Shown here piece by piece: positions 1 through 6,207 of a DNA stretch of 64,000 nucleotides (its first letter is position 1; every line of letters starts with the position of its first letter). This DNA is from Syntrophales bacterium (lineage in GTDB: Bacteria > Desulfobacterota > Syntrophia > Syntrophales > UBA5619): assembly GCA_023229765.1 (NCBI GenBank), contig JALNYO010000010.1, positions 366-64,365 on the forward strand. Direction: 5' to 3'. Both the position numbers and the translations under genes were made by a program. A model generated the notes under the pieces. That model saw only the letters and a program-made list of their open reading frames with translations, made no database searches and was not told where the DNA came from.

Positions 1-443
1 CTATGCGTATGCAGCACTGCGGTCATGCCGATGTCGGCGCCAAGATTTTTGGGATTTAAGCCAAAATCTTTCAGGGTGCTGGAAGCGCATGCAAAAAGAA
101 GGTCATAAATGCGGTTTTGGTTATCCCACGCCAGGAGTCTCATCTCATAGGGAAGCGTAAAGGTAACCATGAAGTATTCAACCGGTAAGAGCTTGTCATG
201 TTGGCGATCGAGCCAAAGGGAAGTCTCATGATTCTGGCATTGTGGGCAGTTGCGGTGCCCGCAGGAACGGGGCCGCCATGTGGTGTAACCGCAGTCAGTG
301 CACTGCACGAGCATCTGCCCGGCTTGCGGTGTCCGGCATCGGCTGATCGCTGCGATTGCGTAAAGATGGCTGGGTAAAAGCCGTGAGCCGTATTTAGCCT
401 GAAAGGCATCGTGATATTGGTCGAGGATAGAGGCGATGTGCAT
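1..443 (-). CDS. IS91 family transposase, N-terminal part (runs off left edge)
   Basis: 147 codons are present, starting at ATG 443 behind a strong AAGGAGG site. The N-terminal zinc-binding region is visible at about residues 48-75, with a Cys-x2-Cys pair (QCTDC), then Cys-Gly-His and a second Cys-x2-Cys pair (CPQC), as in the zinc-binding domain of IS91/ISCR transposases. The following segment (LPVEYFMVTFTLP) is typical of the start of the HUH rolling-circle nuclease domain. The HUH motif and catalytic tyrosines would lie to the left of base 1 and cannot be checked. The role is rolling-circle transposition of the element and possibly of flanking cassettes. Family assignment is by recognition of the residue pattern. 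Confidence 0.85.
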   Translation of the reverse strand, partial: MHIASILDQYHDAFQAKYGSRLLPSHLYAIAAISRCRTPQAGQMLVQCTDCGYTTWRPRSCGHRNCPQCQNHETSLWLDRQHDKLLPVEYFMVTFTLPYEMRLLAWDNQNRIYDLLFACASSTLKDFGLNPKNLGADIGMTAVLHTH

Positions 444-445
444 GA

Positions 446-1350
446 TCATATCCTCCTTAAATCGACGTGGAGGGTATTGATCAGCCCGTTGATGGTGGCA
501 AATGCATTTTGTTCGGCAGTGTCGGTTAAATGTGCGTAGCGTACTGTAGTGGTGGGGCTGCTGTGACCGAGCAGGGCCTGGATATGGCGAAGACTTAAGC
601 CATTTTCAAGCAGATGGGTTGCGAAGGCGTGCCTCAGGGAGTGAATCGAGACTTTTTTTTAATGCCGCACTGCTTCACCACGGCTTTCATGGCAGCTTGG
701 GCGCCGCCGCGATCCATGTGCGTGGTAGCGTTGCGAATCCGCTCGGGTGAACCAACGGCATTGGGGAATAACCAGCAGAGGTTGCGATGTTTGCGCCACA
801 AGGCGCGCAATCCTTGATAGGTCAGATCCGGCAATGGGACGAAACGATCCTTGAGTCCCTTACCGCGGCGGATATGAACCAGTTTGCGCTTAGAGTCGAT
901 ATCGCCTACTTGCAAGGCCAGGGTCTCGGAGAGGCGCAAACCCATGGAATAGGTTGCCAGCAGAAAGACCCGGTAGCGCATATTACGGGTTGCGCCGATC
1001 AGTCGCTCAACTTCGGCGACGGTGAGAATATCGGGCAGTGAACATACTTTGGGGGCTTTGACGATATTAACCCACTGCCAGTCTTGTTTAAGGACATGTT
1101 TCCAGAAAAACATCAGGCCATTGCGGTCAACTTTGACGGTACTCCAGGAATGGGACTTGACAAGGTCGGAAAAATATTGTTCTCGTTGCTCCGGGGTCAA
1201 TTGATCGGGACAACAATCGAATTGTTCACTCATCCGGCGCACGGCGCGCGCGTAGGCATCAATGGTCTTTTGACTTTTGCCCTGGAGCTTGAGCATGCGC
1301 AGATGATGTTGATAAAGTTCGTTAAATCGATTCGTTTCCGTTTGATTCAT
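446..1350 (-). CDS. Tyrosine recombinase (phage integrase family), needs a -1 frameshift at an A8 run
   Basis: The zero frame runs from ATG 1350 to a stop at 634 and gives 238 residues: an N-terminal SAM-like core-binding domain (1-90), the catalytic Arg (MGLRLSE) and Lys (RRGKGLKDRFVPLP). The HxxR (SIHSLRHAFATHLL), second His (ALLGHSS) and Tyr (VRYAHL) are encoded only in the -1 frame, from about 653 down to the stop at 446. The frames meet at ATT AAA AAA AAG (plus-strand T run 653-660), which contains A_AAA_AAG in exactly the register for -1 slippage. The joined product is about 301 residues, normal for the family. It lacks the extra helix that marks integron integrases, and it is followed 2 bp later by the IS91-like transposase, so I read it as the element's accessory recombinase. 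A one-base deletion giving a pseudogene is the alternative. Confidence 0.75.
653..660 (-). promoter_or_regulatory. Candidate programmed -1 frameshift site (A_AAA_AAG)
   Basis: On the minus strand the eight-A run followed by G reads A AAA AAG in the zero frame of the recombinase. This is the same slippery heptamer used by E. coli dnaX and several insertion sequences. A slip of -1 continues directly into GTC TCG ATT CAC, encoding the catalytic HxxR block. I see no obvious downstream pseudoknot. The A run could also permit RNA polymerase slippage. Confidence 0.45.
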
Positions 1351-1443
1351 GGTATACCTCCCTTGTTTTTATGGCACCCGGAATTGGGCAACGCTGGGAG
1401 TTATACACTTATTTAAAATGTTTTTCCGCCGCGTAGCGGCTTC

Positions 1444-1506
1444 GTCCAACCATCGGCTGCACTGGATCGCCGAAAAAGCCGGCTCCCAGTGAGCCGTATG
1501 TTGGAT
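1444..1506 (+). other. attC site 1 (integron cassette recombination site)
   Basis: The outer boxes are GTCCAAC (1444-1450, RYYYAAC) and GTTGGAT (1500-1506, GTTRRRY). Inside, CGGCTGCACTGG pairs imperfectly with CCCAGTGAGCCG, leaving an unpaired G as expected for an extrahelical base. Length is 63 bp. The cassette to which it belonged is truncated by the IS91-like element. Confidence 0.85.
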
Positions 1507-1519
1507 TAAAAGGAATAAA

Positions 1520-2074
1520 ATGGAATTGGCAATTAGCATATTATTAGGTTTCATATTCGGCGTAATTGCTTGTTGGGTATTCTGGCTGTATCTCCGCTGG
1601 CAGCGACCTAAAGTAGCGATTGCTAGTAAAGTCTCTATGACGAAAGACGCAGCGACAGGAAAGCATATAGTCCGGTTTAAAATTCTAAATAAGGGGAAGA
1701 ACCAAGTAATTGGCATAACGTTTAAGGCCTGGGTCTGTGATCTTCTAGAAGTGCCTGGCGGTAAGATTTCAAGGGCGCTATATATATTTCCAATCTCCAA
1801 TTCCGAAACCGCTACGCTTACTCCTGAGAGGCAAACGTCCCGTCCTTGGGGGCTTACACCAGAACAGATATATCGATCTGAACCAGAATTTGATGTTATG
1901 GAATTACTATCGCATTCAAATCAAAGAATACTTGTAACTCTGAGAGTCTCGGACGCTGTGAGCGGTACAACTGTTGTTCAGCAAGTAACATATTGTAAAG
2001 AAGATGTTATTGATGGTCATTTTGAATTTGGAGAATCCTTAGAAATTGTCCCGACATCTACTGAACGCAAATAA
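1520..2074 (+). CDS. Hypothetical membrane-anchored cassette protein
   Basis: 184 residues encoded in a cassette between attC sites 1 and 2, starting 13 bp after the first site as is usual for cassette genes. Residues 4-26 form one hydrophobic segment (ISILLGFIFGVIACWVFWLYL) followed by basic residues, so the protein is probably anchored with the C-terminal domain in the cytoplasm. The soluble part (about 32-184) is rich in predicted beta strands (KHIVRFKILNKGKNQVIGITFKAWV), resembling the strand pattern of small beta-sandwich domains, but I do not recognise the family. No catalytic motif is visible. Function is unknown; location in an integron array argues for horizontal acquisition. Confidence 0.75.
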   Translation: MELAISILLGFIFGVIACWVFWLYLRWQRPKVAIASKVSMTKDAATGKHIVRFKILNKGKNQVIGITFKAWVCDLLEVPGGKISRALYIFPISNSETATLTPERQTSRPWGLTPEQIYRSEPEFDVMELLSHSNQRILVTLRVSDAVSGTTVVQQVTYCKEDVIDGHFEFGESLEIVPTSTERK

Positions 2075-2076
2075 AC

Positions 2077-2132
2077 ATCCAACAAAATCAATACAGCCGA
2101 TCGCTGCGCTCCGGCTGATTTTTTCGTTATCT
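2077..2132 (+). other. attC site 2 (degenerate right end)
   Basis: ATCCAAC (2077-2083) fits RYYYAAC. CAGCCG and CGGCTG form the stem around a variable GC-rich core. The right box GTTATCT (2126-2132) departs from GTTRRRY at two positions. It directly follows the stop codon at 2072-2074. The core and the tail CTGATTTTTTCGTT resemble attC site 6. Confidence 0.7.
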
Positions 2133-2173
2133 AAAGAATAATTGAACCAACAACAAACAAAAGGAGAAACAAA

Positions 2174-2362
2174 ATGGATGTAACTATTAATACAGGAATT
2201 AATTTAGTAAACTTACAACACACTTTCCCCAATAATGTAAGTGGTACAATTAGTTTAGACATTGAATTCCAAGTTAATTTTGAAACTTCCGCCATTGTTA
2301 ATCTTGTCCTAACTGTAGATAATGGAAAAGTTACAAAATCTACCTCTGTTTTGAAACCCTAA
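2174..2362 (+). CDS. Small hypothetical cassette protein (62 aa)
   Basis: ATG 2174 is preceded by AAAGGAG (2160-2166), a good ribosome site. The 62-residue product is acidic-to-neutral and has alternating hydrophobic residues (GTISLDIEFQVNFETSAIVNLVLTVDNG), suggesting a small beta-sheet protein. There is no signal peptide and no known motif. It shares its cassette with a convergent minus-strand mini-gene whose 3-prime end overlaps it by 23 bp (2340-2362). Composition is very AT-rich (about 30 percent GC), unlike the chromosomal genes to the right. Family not recognised. Confidence 0.65.
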   Translation: MDVTINTGINLVNLQHTFPNNVSGTISLDIEFQVNFETSAIVNLVLTVDNGKVTKSTSVLKP

Positions 2363-2441
2363 CTTTTGTTGTCTTAATTTTTTTACCATCAACAAAAATG
2401 GGGATTATTAGCTTAAACTTTTTAATGTTTTTCTCCTTCAT
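2340..2441 (-). CDS. Possible 33-residue basic peptide, convergent with the 62-aa gene
   Basis: The minus strand has ATG 2441 preceded at a spacing of 8 bases by a near-perfect AAGGAGG. It encodes a 33-residue, strongly basic peptide (starting MKEKNIKKFKLIIPIF, ending KVRVSKQR) and stops at TAG 2340-2342. Immediately upstream is a tandem 11-bp repeat (2456-2477) that could be an operator or promoter element. The strong ribosome site and basic composition support a real gene; its small size and lack of homology keep confidence modest. Opposite orientation inside a cassette is seen in some integrons. Function unknown; a toxin or regulatory peptide paired with the overlapping gene is only a guess. 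Confidence 0.4.
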   Translation of the reverse strand: MKEKNIKKFKLIIPIFVDGKKIKTTKVRVSKQR

Positions 2442-2455
2442 GTAAATTGCCTCCT

Positions 2456-2477
2456 TATGTTAAAAGTATGTTAAAAA
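2456..2477. repeat. Tandem 11-bp direct repeat, possible operator
   Basis: TATGTTAAAAG (2456-2466) is followed immediately by TATGTTAAAAA (2467-2477). One-turn spacing and position just upstream of the minus-strand mini-gene at 2340-2441 fit a small regulator-binding site, but no regulator is identified. Confidence 0.4.
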
Positions 2478-2480
2478 GAT

Positions 2481-2541
2481 AGATAACCAATCACTACAGC
2501 GAACAGGCAAAAGCGCCTGCCGCTGACCTCCGGCGTTAGGG
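2481..2541 (+). other. attC site 3
   Basis: Left part GATAAC followed by CAATCACTACAGCG, right box GTTAGGG (2535-2541). AGCG-AA-CAGGC pairs with GCCTG-C-CGCT, leaving bulged bases in one arm. The left end closely resembles that of attC site 5 (TAACAAATCACTACA). Confidence 0.8.
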
Positions 2542-2568
2542 ACACTAATCAGATTTTAAGGAGTGACT

Positions 2569-3726
2569 ATGCCTTTTGAAAATCCATTAAAAGAGGAGCA
2601 GTATAAAGAAAGGCTCCATGCTAGAGATGAAGATGTGCGCGGAGATTACTTTAGAGATCAAACAGCTATAATTCATTCGATGCCATATCGGAGGCTAAAA
2701 CACAAAACGCAGGTATATTTCTCACCCAATAATGATCACATCTGTACTAGGATTGAGCATTCCTTACATGTAGCCACTATTGCGGCAACGATATCAAAAG
2801 GTTTGGGTTTGAATGCAGATATGGCCTACGCAATTGGCTTGGGACATGATCTAGGTCATGCTCCTTTTGGGCATGCGGGCGAAACTGCTTTGAACTCAAA
2901 ATGTAAGGATATCGGTGGCTTTATTCATGAAATACATGGGTTAAGAGTTGCTGATGTCCTTGGTAGCAGAGGAGTAGGTTTAAACCTTACATATGGTGTG
3001 CGAGACGGTATAATTTGTCATTGTGGTGAGGCACCAGATCAAAAAATACAACCAAGATCCGAAGTATTGGATCTTATCAATATCAAAAAGAGGGATAAAT
3101 TGCCTTCAAGCTGGGAAGGCTGTATCACTCGTATGGCAGATCGTATCGCATATTTAGGAAGGGACTTAGAAGATTCAATTGATGGCGGTTTTTTAGAAAA
3201 GAAAGAGATACCAGAAATCATACAGAATGAATTGGGAGAATCAAACGGGGAAATTATTGATAATTTGGTGGTTGATGTAATAACAAATTCAAAAAAGGAA
3301 GAGCAAATAGCTTTCTCAGATTCGAAGTACAAAGTTTTGTTGGAACTGTATAAATTTAGTGTTGCTAGAATATATTCTAATGAAAAAATCACAAGATATG
3401 GAAAATATTGTGAGAGAATAATAACTGAGATTTTTGATTATCTACTCAATCTTTACGATAAATGGGATTCTAATATTCAATCTTATTATAATAGCCCATG
3501 TCCTCTTGATGTAAGGTTTGGGTGGTATTTGGAAAAGATGGAAAAGATATATGATGAGGAGAGGGCTGGTGCAACTATAATAGTTCGAGATTACGTTGCC
3601 GGCATGACAGACCTATATGCCCTAAAATGTATGAAAGAAATATCTTTGCCAGAGGAATTATCTTTCGATAGAAAATTATCAATGTCCAACAAGGCTAATA
3701 CAGCCGACGCAAAGACACGCGGCTGA
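2569..3726 (+). CDS. dGTPase-like HD-domain triphosphohydrolase
   Basis: 385 residues from ATG 2569, which has AAGGAG at 2558-2563; an in-frame GTG at 2563 overlaps that site and is unlikely. The N-terminal YRRLKHKTQV motif, HSLHVATIA (first His of the HD fold) and GLGHDLGHAPFGHAGE (HD pair with following His) at about residues 40-105 are diagnostic of the dGTPase/SAMHD1-like family, which hydrolyses dNTPs to nucleosides and triphosphate. Members of this family can deplete nucleotides and block phage growth, so in a cassette array a defensive role is plausible but inferred. The last 14 residues (from about 372) are read from attC site 4, whose stem contains the TGA stop; this suggests that the native stop was lost or that the tail is not important. 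Confidence 0.85.
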   Translation: MPFENPLKEEQYKERLHARDEDVRGDYFRDQTAIIHSMPYRRLKHKTQVYFSPNNDHICTRIEHSLHVATIAATISKGLGLNADMAYAIGLGHDLGHAPFGHAGETALNSKCKDIGGFIHEIHGLRVADVLGSRGVGLNLTYGVRDGIICHCGEAPDQKIQPRSEVLDLINIKKRDKLPSSWEGCITRMADRIAYLGRDLEDSIDGGFLEKKEIPEIIQNELGESNGEIIDNLVVDVITNSKKEEQIAFSDSKYKVLLELYKFSVARIYSNEKITRYGKYCERIITEIFDYLLNLYDKWDSNIQSYYNSPCPLDVRFGWYLEKMEKIYDEERAGATIIVRDYVAGMTDLYALKCMKEISLPEELSFDRKLSMSNKANTADAKTRG

Positions 3727-3741
3727 TTAGCAGCGTTAAAC
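3684..3741 (+). other. attC site 4 (overlaps the end of the dGTPase gene)
   Basis: GTCCAAC (3684-3690) and GTTAAAC (3735-3741) match both consensus boxes exactly. CTAATACAGCCG pairs with CGGCTGATTAG with one bulged base. The dGTPase stop codon lies inside at 3724-3726. The left arm closely resembles that of attC site 2. Confidence 0.85.
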
Positions 3742-3748
3742 AGGACAA

Positions 3749-4933
3749 ATGAAAATTAAATATAATGTAATTTTACTCGGGTTAGTTAGTTTTTTTGCGG
3801 ATTTAAGCACGGAGATGGTTTATCCATTGCTCCCTCTGTATCTGACGACAGTGTTCGGTGCAACACCCGCCCTTGTCGGCGTGATCGAAGGAATTGCGGA
3901 AAGCCTTGCGAGCATCCTTAAAGTATTCAGCGGTTATATTACAGACAAGTACCAGAAGAAAAAGCCCATTGCATTTTTCGGTTACGCAGCCGGTCTGGTG
4001 TACAAGCTGGCTCTTGTCATTGCCGGTTCCTGGCAGGGTATCCTTGCAGCGCGGATGATAGACCGTTTTGGTAAAGGCGTACGGACAGCACCTCGTGACG
4101 TACTTGTGAGCGAAAGCTGTGACTCAGATAAACTTGGACATTCGTTCGGTATTCATAAAGCGCTGGACATGGCCGGTTCTGCTGCCGGAATACTGATAGC
4201 TTTCTTCATCATGATGACATGGAAGGGAGAGTACGCCTACAAACAACTATTCCTGCTTTCGTGCATTCCGGCAATTGCTTCGCTTGTCATGTTTATCTTT
4301 ATCAAAGAAACAGGGGAATCATGTGAAGCCAGGGAACCGCTTCATGTTTTCCACGGGCTAAAGAATCTTGATAAGCGTTTAAAACTTTATCTTGTAGTTG
4401 TCTTCGTATTTACACTCGGGAACTCATCGAATGCCTTCCTGCTCCTCAAGGCCGGGAACGTGGGCTTCGATCCTGCATCTATAGTGCTTCTCTACTTCGT
4501 ATATAACATGGTATCGTCACTGTTCGCCATACCGTTCGGCAAGAGATCAGACCGCATCGGGCGGAAACATCTATTAGTTGCCGGTTACCTGACTTTCGCG
4601 CTTGTATATGCCGGCTTTGCCTGGGCTCCGAATAAGACAATCATAGTCGCCGCATTCGCGTTATACGGAATATTCACCGCGATGACGGCAGGTGTCGAAC
4701 GTGCCTTTGTTTCAGAAATCGCACCAAAAGAATTGAAAGGAACCATGCTCGGTCTTCATTCAACGATTGTGGGAATTGCACTCCTTCCGGCAAGTATCAT
4801 AGCCGGACTTCTCTGGAATACATTCGGCTCTGTGGTTCCTTTCGCGTTAGGGGCAAGCCTCTCACTTTTATCAGCGCTGATACTCGCTTTCGGATTGCCA
4901 CAAAAAGCGGGTAAAGGAAATAAAAGCGTTTAA
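3749..4933 (+). CDS. MFS family transporter
   Basis: 394 residues starting 8 bp after attC site 4, as is common for first genes of cassettes. About 12 hydrophobic segments are visible. The segment IDRFGKGVRTAPRDVLVSE near residues 107-125 and FGKRSDRIGRKH near 255-270 are the cytoplasmic loop motifs of the major facilitator superfamily; the N-terminal FFADLSTEMVYPLLPLYL and GVIEGIAESLASILK segments resemble drug-efflux type MFS proteins often annotated as multidrug or sugar exporters. The substrate cannot be read from sequence. It shares its cassette with the DUF3465 gene, separated only by a half attC site. GC content is higher than in the neighbouring cassettes, suggesting a different source. 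Confidence 0.85.
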   Translation: MKIKYNVILLGLVSFFADLSTEMVYPLLPLYLTTVFGATPALVGVIEGIAESLASILKVFSGYITDKYQKKKPIAFFGYAAGLVYKLALVIAGSWQGILAARMIDRFGKGVRTAPRDVLVSESCDSDKLGHSFGIHKALDMAGSAAGILIAFFIMMTWKGEYAYKQLFLLSCIPAIASLVMFIFIKETGESCEAREPLHVFHGLKNLDKRLKLYLVVVFVFTLGNSSNAFLLLKAGNVGFDPASIVLLYFVYNMVSSLFAIPFGKRSDRIGRKHLLVAGYLTFALVYAGFAWAPNKTIIVAAFALYGIFTAMTAGVERAFVSEIAPKELKGTMLGLHSTIVGIALLPASIIAGLLWNTFGSVVPFALGASLSLLSALILAFGLPQKAGKGNKSV

Positions 4934-4945
4934 CAAATCAGGTAG
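4928..4945 (+). other. Half attC remnant between fused cassettes
   Basis: GTTTAAC (4928-4934) fits RYYYAAC and continues AAATCA, like the left ends of attC sites 3 and 5, but no stem partner or GTTRRRY box follows before the next start codon. It looks like the stub of a deleted attC that fused the MFS and DUF3465 cassettes. Confidence 0.45.
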
Positions 4946-4954
4946 GAACATAAA

Positions 4955-5398
4955 GTGAAAAAACTCTTACTCATTTTTATCGTTGTTATAGCAGTCTACG
5001 GATTCGCACAAAAAGCACCAAAGTTCTTTTCTATTGGTACGTCTTTTGGTTCTGAAATTTCTACGAGTGACCTATCTATTGAGAAGGCTTTCAAAAATAA
5101 CCAAAGTAACATTCAAGTTGGCGGTTCAGGTAAAGTAGTAAAAATTTTGCCAGATGACATAAAAGGCAGTCGGCACCAAAAATTTATTATTGAGCTAAAT
5201 TCCGGCCAAACTCTTTTAATTGCGCATAATATTGATATTGCACCAAGAATTGGCACTCTTAACGTAGGCGATCATATTAACTTCTATGGCGAATACGAAT
5301 GGAACTCTAAAGGTGGGGTGGTACATTGGACCCACCATGACCCCAGCGGTCGTCATGAGGGTGGTTGGTTAAATCATGGTGGGAAAATATATCAATAA
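4955..5398 (+). CDS. DUF3465 family exported protein
   Basis: 147 residues from GTG 4955 (GGTAGGAAC upstream gives a weak ribosome site). Residues 2-19 (KKLLLIFIVVIAVYGFAQ) are a signal peptide or N-terminal anchor. The core has an OB-fold-like pattern: QVGGSGKVVKILPDD, HQKFIIELNSGQTLLIAHNIDIAPRI, LNVGDHINFYGEYEWN. It ends with VVHWTHHDPSGRHEGGWLNHGGKIYQ, whose HWTHHDP and GGWL signature I recognise from DUF3465, a family frequent in integron cassettes of Vibrio and relatives. The His-rich motif could bind a metal. Function is unknown. Confidence 0.75.
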   Translation: MKKLLLIFIVVIAVYGFAQKAPKFFSIGTSFGSEISTSDLSIEKAFKNNQSNIQVGGSGKVVKILPDDIKGSRHQKFIIELNSGQTLLIAHNIDIAPRIGTLNVGDHINFYGEYEWNSKGGVVHWTHHDPSGRHEGGWLNHGGKIYQ

Positions 5399-5400
5399 TC

Positions 5401-5472
5401 GTGTAACAAATCACTACACTGGATTTTTACTCCGCTGCGCTCCGTAAAAACCAGCGAGCTCAATCGTTAGCA
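5401..5472 (+). other. attC site 5
   Basis: TGTAACAAATCACTACA at the left and CGTTAGCA at the right flank a long stem: CTGGATTTTTAC pairs with GTAAAAACCAG, leaving one unpaired A. About 71 bp. The most canonical attC of the array. Confidence 0.9.
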
Positions 5473-5485
5473 ATAAAAAAAGTAC

Positions 5486-5515
5486 TTGACCTATTAAGCA
5501 TTTAAGACCTAAAAT
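5486..5515 (+). promoter_or_regulatory. Sigma-70 promoter of the toxin-antitoxin cassette
   Basis: TTGACC (5486-5491) and TAAAAT (5510-5515) with an 18-bp spacer lie about 50 bp before the antitoxin start. Toxin-antitoxin cassettes commonly bring their own promoter. Confidence 0.6.
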
Positions 5516-5561
5516 ATGACCATAATTTATCTCGTCATTTAAAATCAACTATGGTGCAAAC

Positions 5562-5813
5562 ATGAAAACCGTTCTAGCAAATTGCTCAGCAAGTATCTCC
5601 GAATTAAAAAAGAATCCGAGTGCCCTTATTGACCTGGCAGAGGGCGAACCAATAGCCATTCTCAATCATAACAGACCGACGGCATATCTCATTCCGGCTG
5701 AAACTTATGAGCAACTTATGGAAAAAATCGAGGACTATCAACTGGGTCTGATTGTAAAAGAAAGGCAAAATGAAAAAATTTCTGCCATTGAAGTGAAAGT
5801 TGATGAATTATAA
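5562..5813 (+). CDS. Type II antitoxin, StbD/Phd-YefM family
   Basis: 83 residues. The N-terminal MKTVLANCSASISELKKNPS and EGEPIAILNHNRPTAYLIPAETYEQL are typical of the Phd/YefM DNA-binding fold, closest in feel to StbD (RelB-like) antitoxins. The C-terminal part should wrap the toxin. It overlaps the following toxin gene by 11 bp, the usual translational coupling. The expected role is to neutralise the toxin at 5803-6099 and to repress its own promoter (5486-5515). In cassette arrays such pairs are thought to stabilise the array. Confidence 0.85.
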   Translation: MKTVLANCSASISELKKNPSALIDLAEGEPIAILNHNRPTAYLIPAETYEQLMEKIEDYQLGLIVKERQNEKISAIEVKVDEL

Positions 5814-6099
5814 ATACAAGCTCAAATTTATTCCCACAGCCCTAAAGGAATGGGAAAAACTCGACGGCTCCATTCAGTCACAATTTAAGAAAAAATTAAA
5901 AGAACGTCTCCAAGAGCCACATATCAAAGCGAGCCAGCTTTCAGGCTTTGAGAACCACTATAAAATAAAATTGAGAGCAAGCGGATATCGCCTTGTTTAT
6001 GAGGTAATCGACCAAGAAATATGTGTTATGGTTATTGCAGTTGGGAAAAGAGACAAAGGCGAAGTTTACAGGCAAGCTCAACAAAGAACCAAAAAATAA
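5803..6099 (+). CDS. Type II toxin, RelE/StbE family mRNA interferase
   Basis: 98 residues from ATG 5803; a TTG at 5800 is a less likely start. The sequence has the RelE/ParE fold order: KLKFIPTALKEWEKLDGSIQSQFKKKLKERL (two helices), then SGFENHYKIKLRASGYRLVYEVIDQEICVMVIAVGKRDKGEVYRQA. The basic residues Lys/Arg in KIKLRASGYRLVY and KRDK fit ribosome-dependent mRNA cleavage as in RelE/StbE. It forms an operon with the antitoxin just upstream, inside one cassette closed by attC site 6. It looks intact. Confidence 0.87.
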   Translation: MNYKYKLKFIPTALKEWEKLDGSIQSQFKKKLKERLQEPHIKASQLSGFENHYKIKLRASGYRLVYEVIDQEICVMVIAVGKRDKGEVYRQAQQRTKK

Positions 6100-6107
6100 T
6101 GAAAAAT

Positions 6108-6172
6108 TGCTAACGAGGCAATCCAGCGGATCGCCGGGTTGCACCCGGCTCCCGCTGATTTTTTCGTTGGGC
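6108..6172 (+). other. attC site 6
   Basis: Left TGCTAAC (6108-6114) and right GTTGGGC (6166-6172, GTTRRRY). CCAGCGG pairs with CCCGCTG and an inner CCGGG/CCCGG hairpin caps it. The 65-bp site directly follows the toxin gene. Confidence 0.85.
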
Positions 6173-6207
6173 GCAAGACATAAACAGATTATATTGCACT
6201 ATAGGCA

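Larger units (their letters stand above)
1..1440 (-). mobile_element. IS91-like element with accessory tyrosine recombinase, truncated by the window edge
   Basis: Two overlapping-style minus-strand genes (recombinase, then IS91-type transposase 2 bp later behind the ribosome site AAGGAGG at 452-458) form one transcription unit. IS91 relatives that carry a phage-integrase-like gene ahead of the HUH transposase are known. The right boundary is inferred: it must lie between the recombinase start at 1350 and the attC site beginning at 1444; I could not identify a terIS sequence. The left end, with oriIS, is outside the window. It directly abuts an integron cassette array. Confidence 0.7.

Noticed and set aside
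446..1350. Tyrosine recombinase as the missing integron integrase IntI
   Set aside because: It sits where IntI should be and in the right orientation, but it lacks the IntI-specific insertion between the Lys and HxxR motifs and is coupled to an IS91-type transposase.
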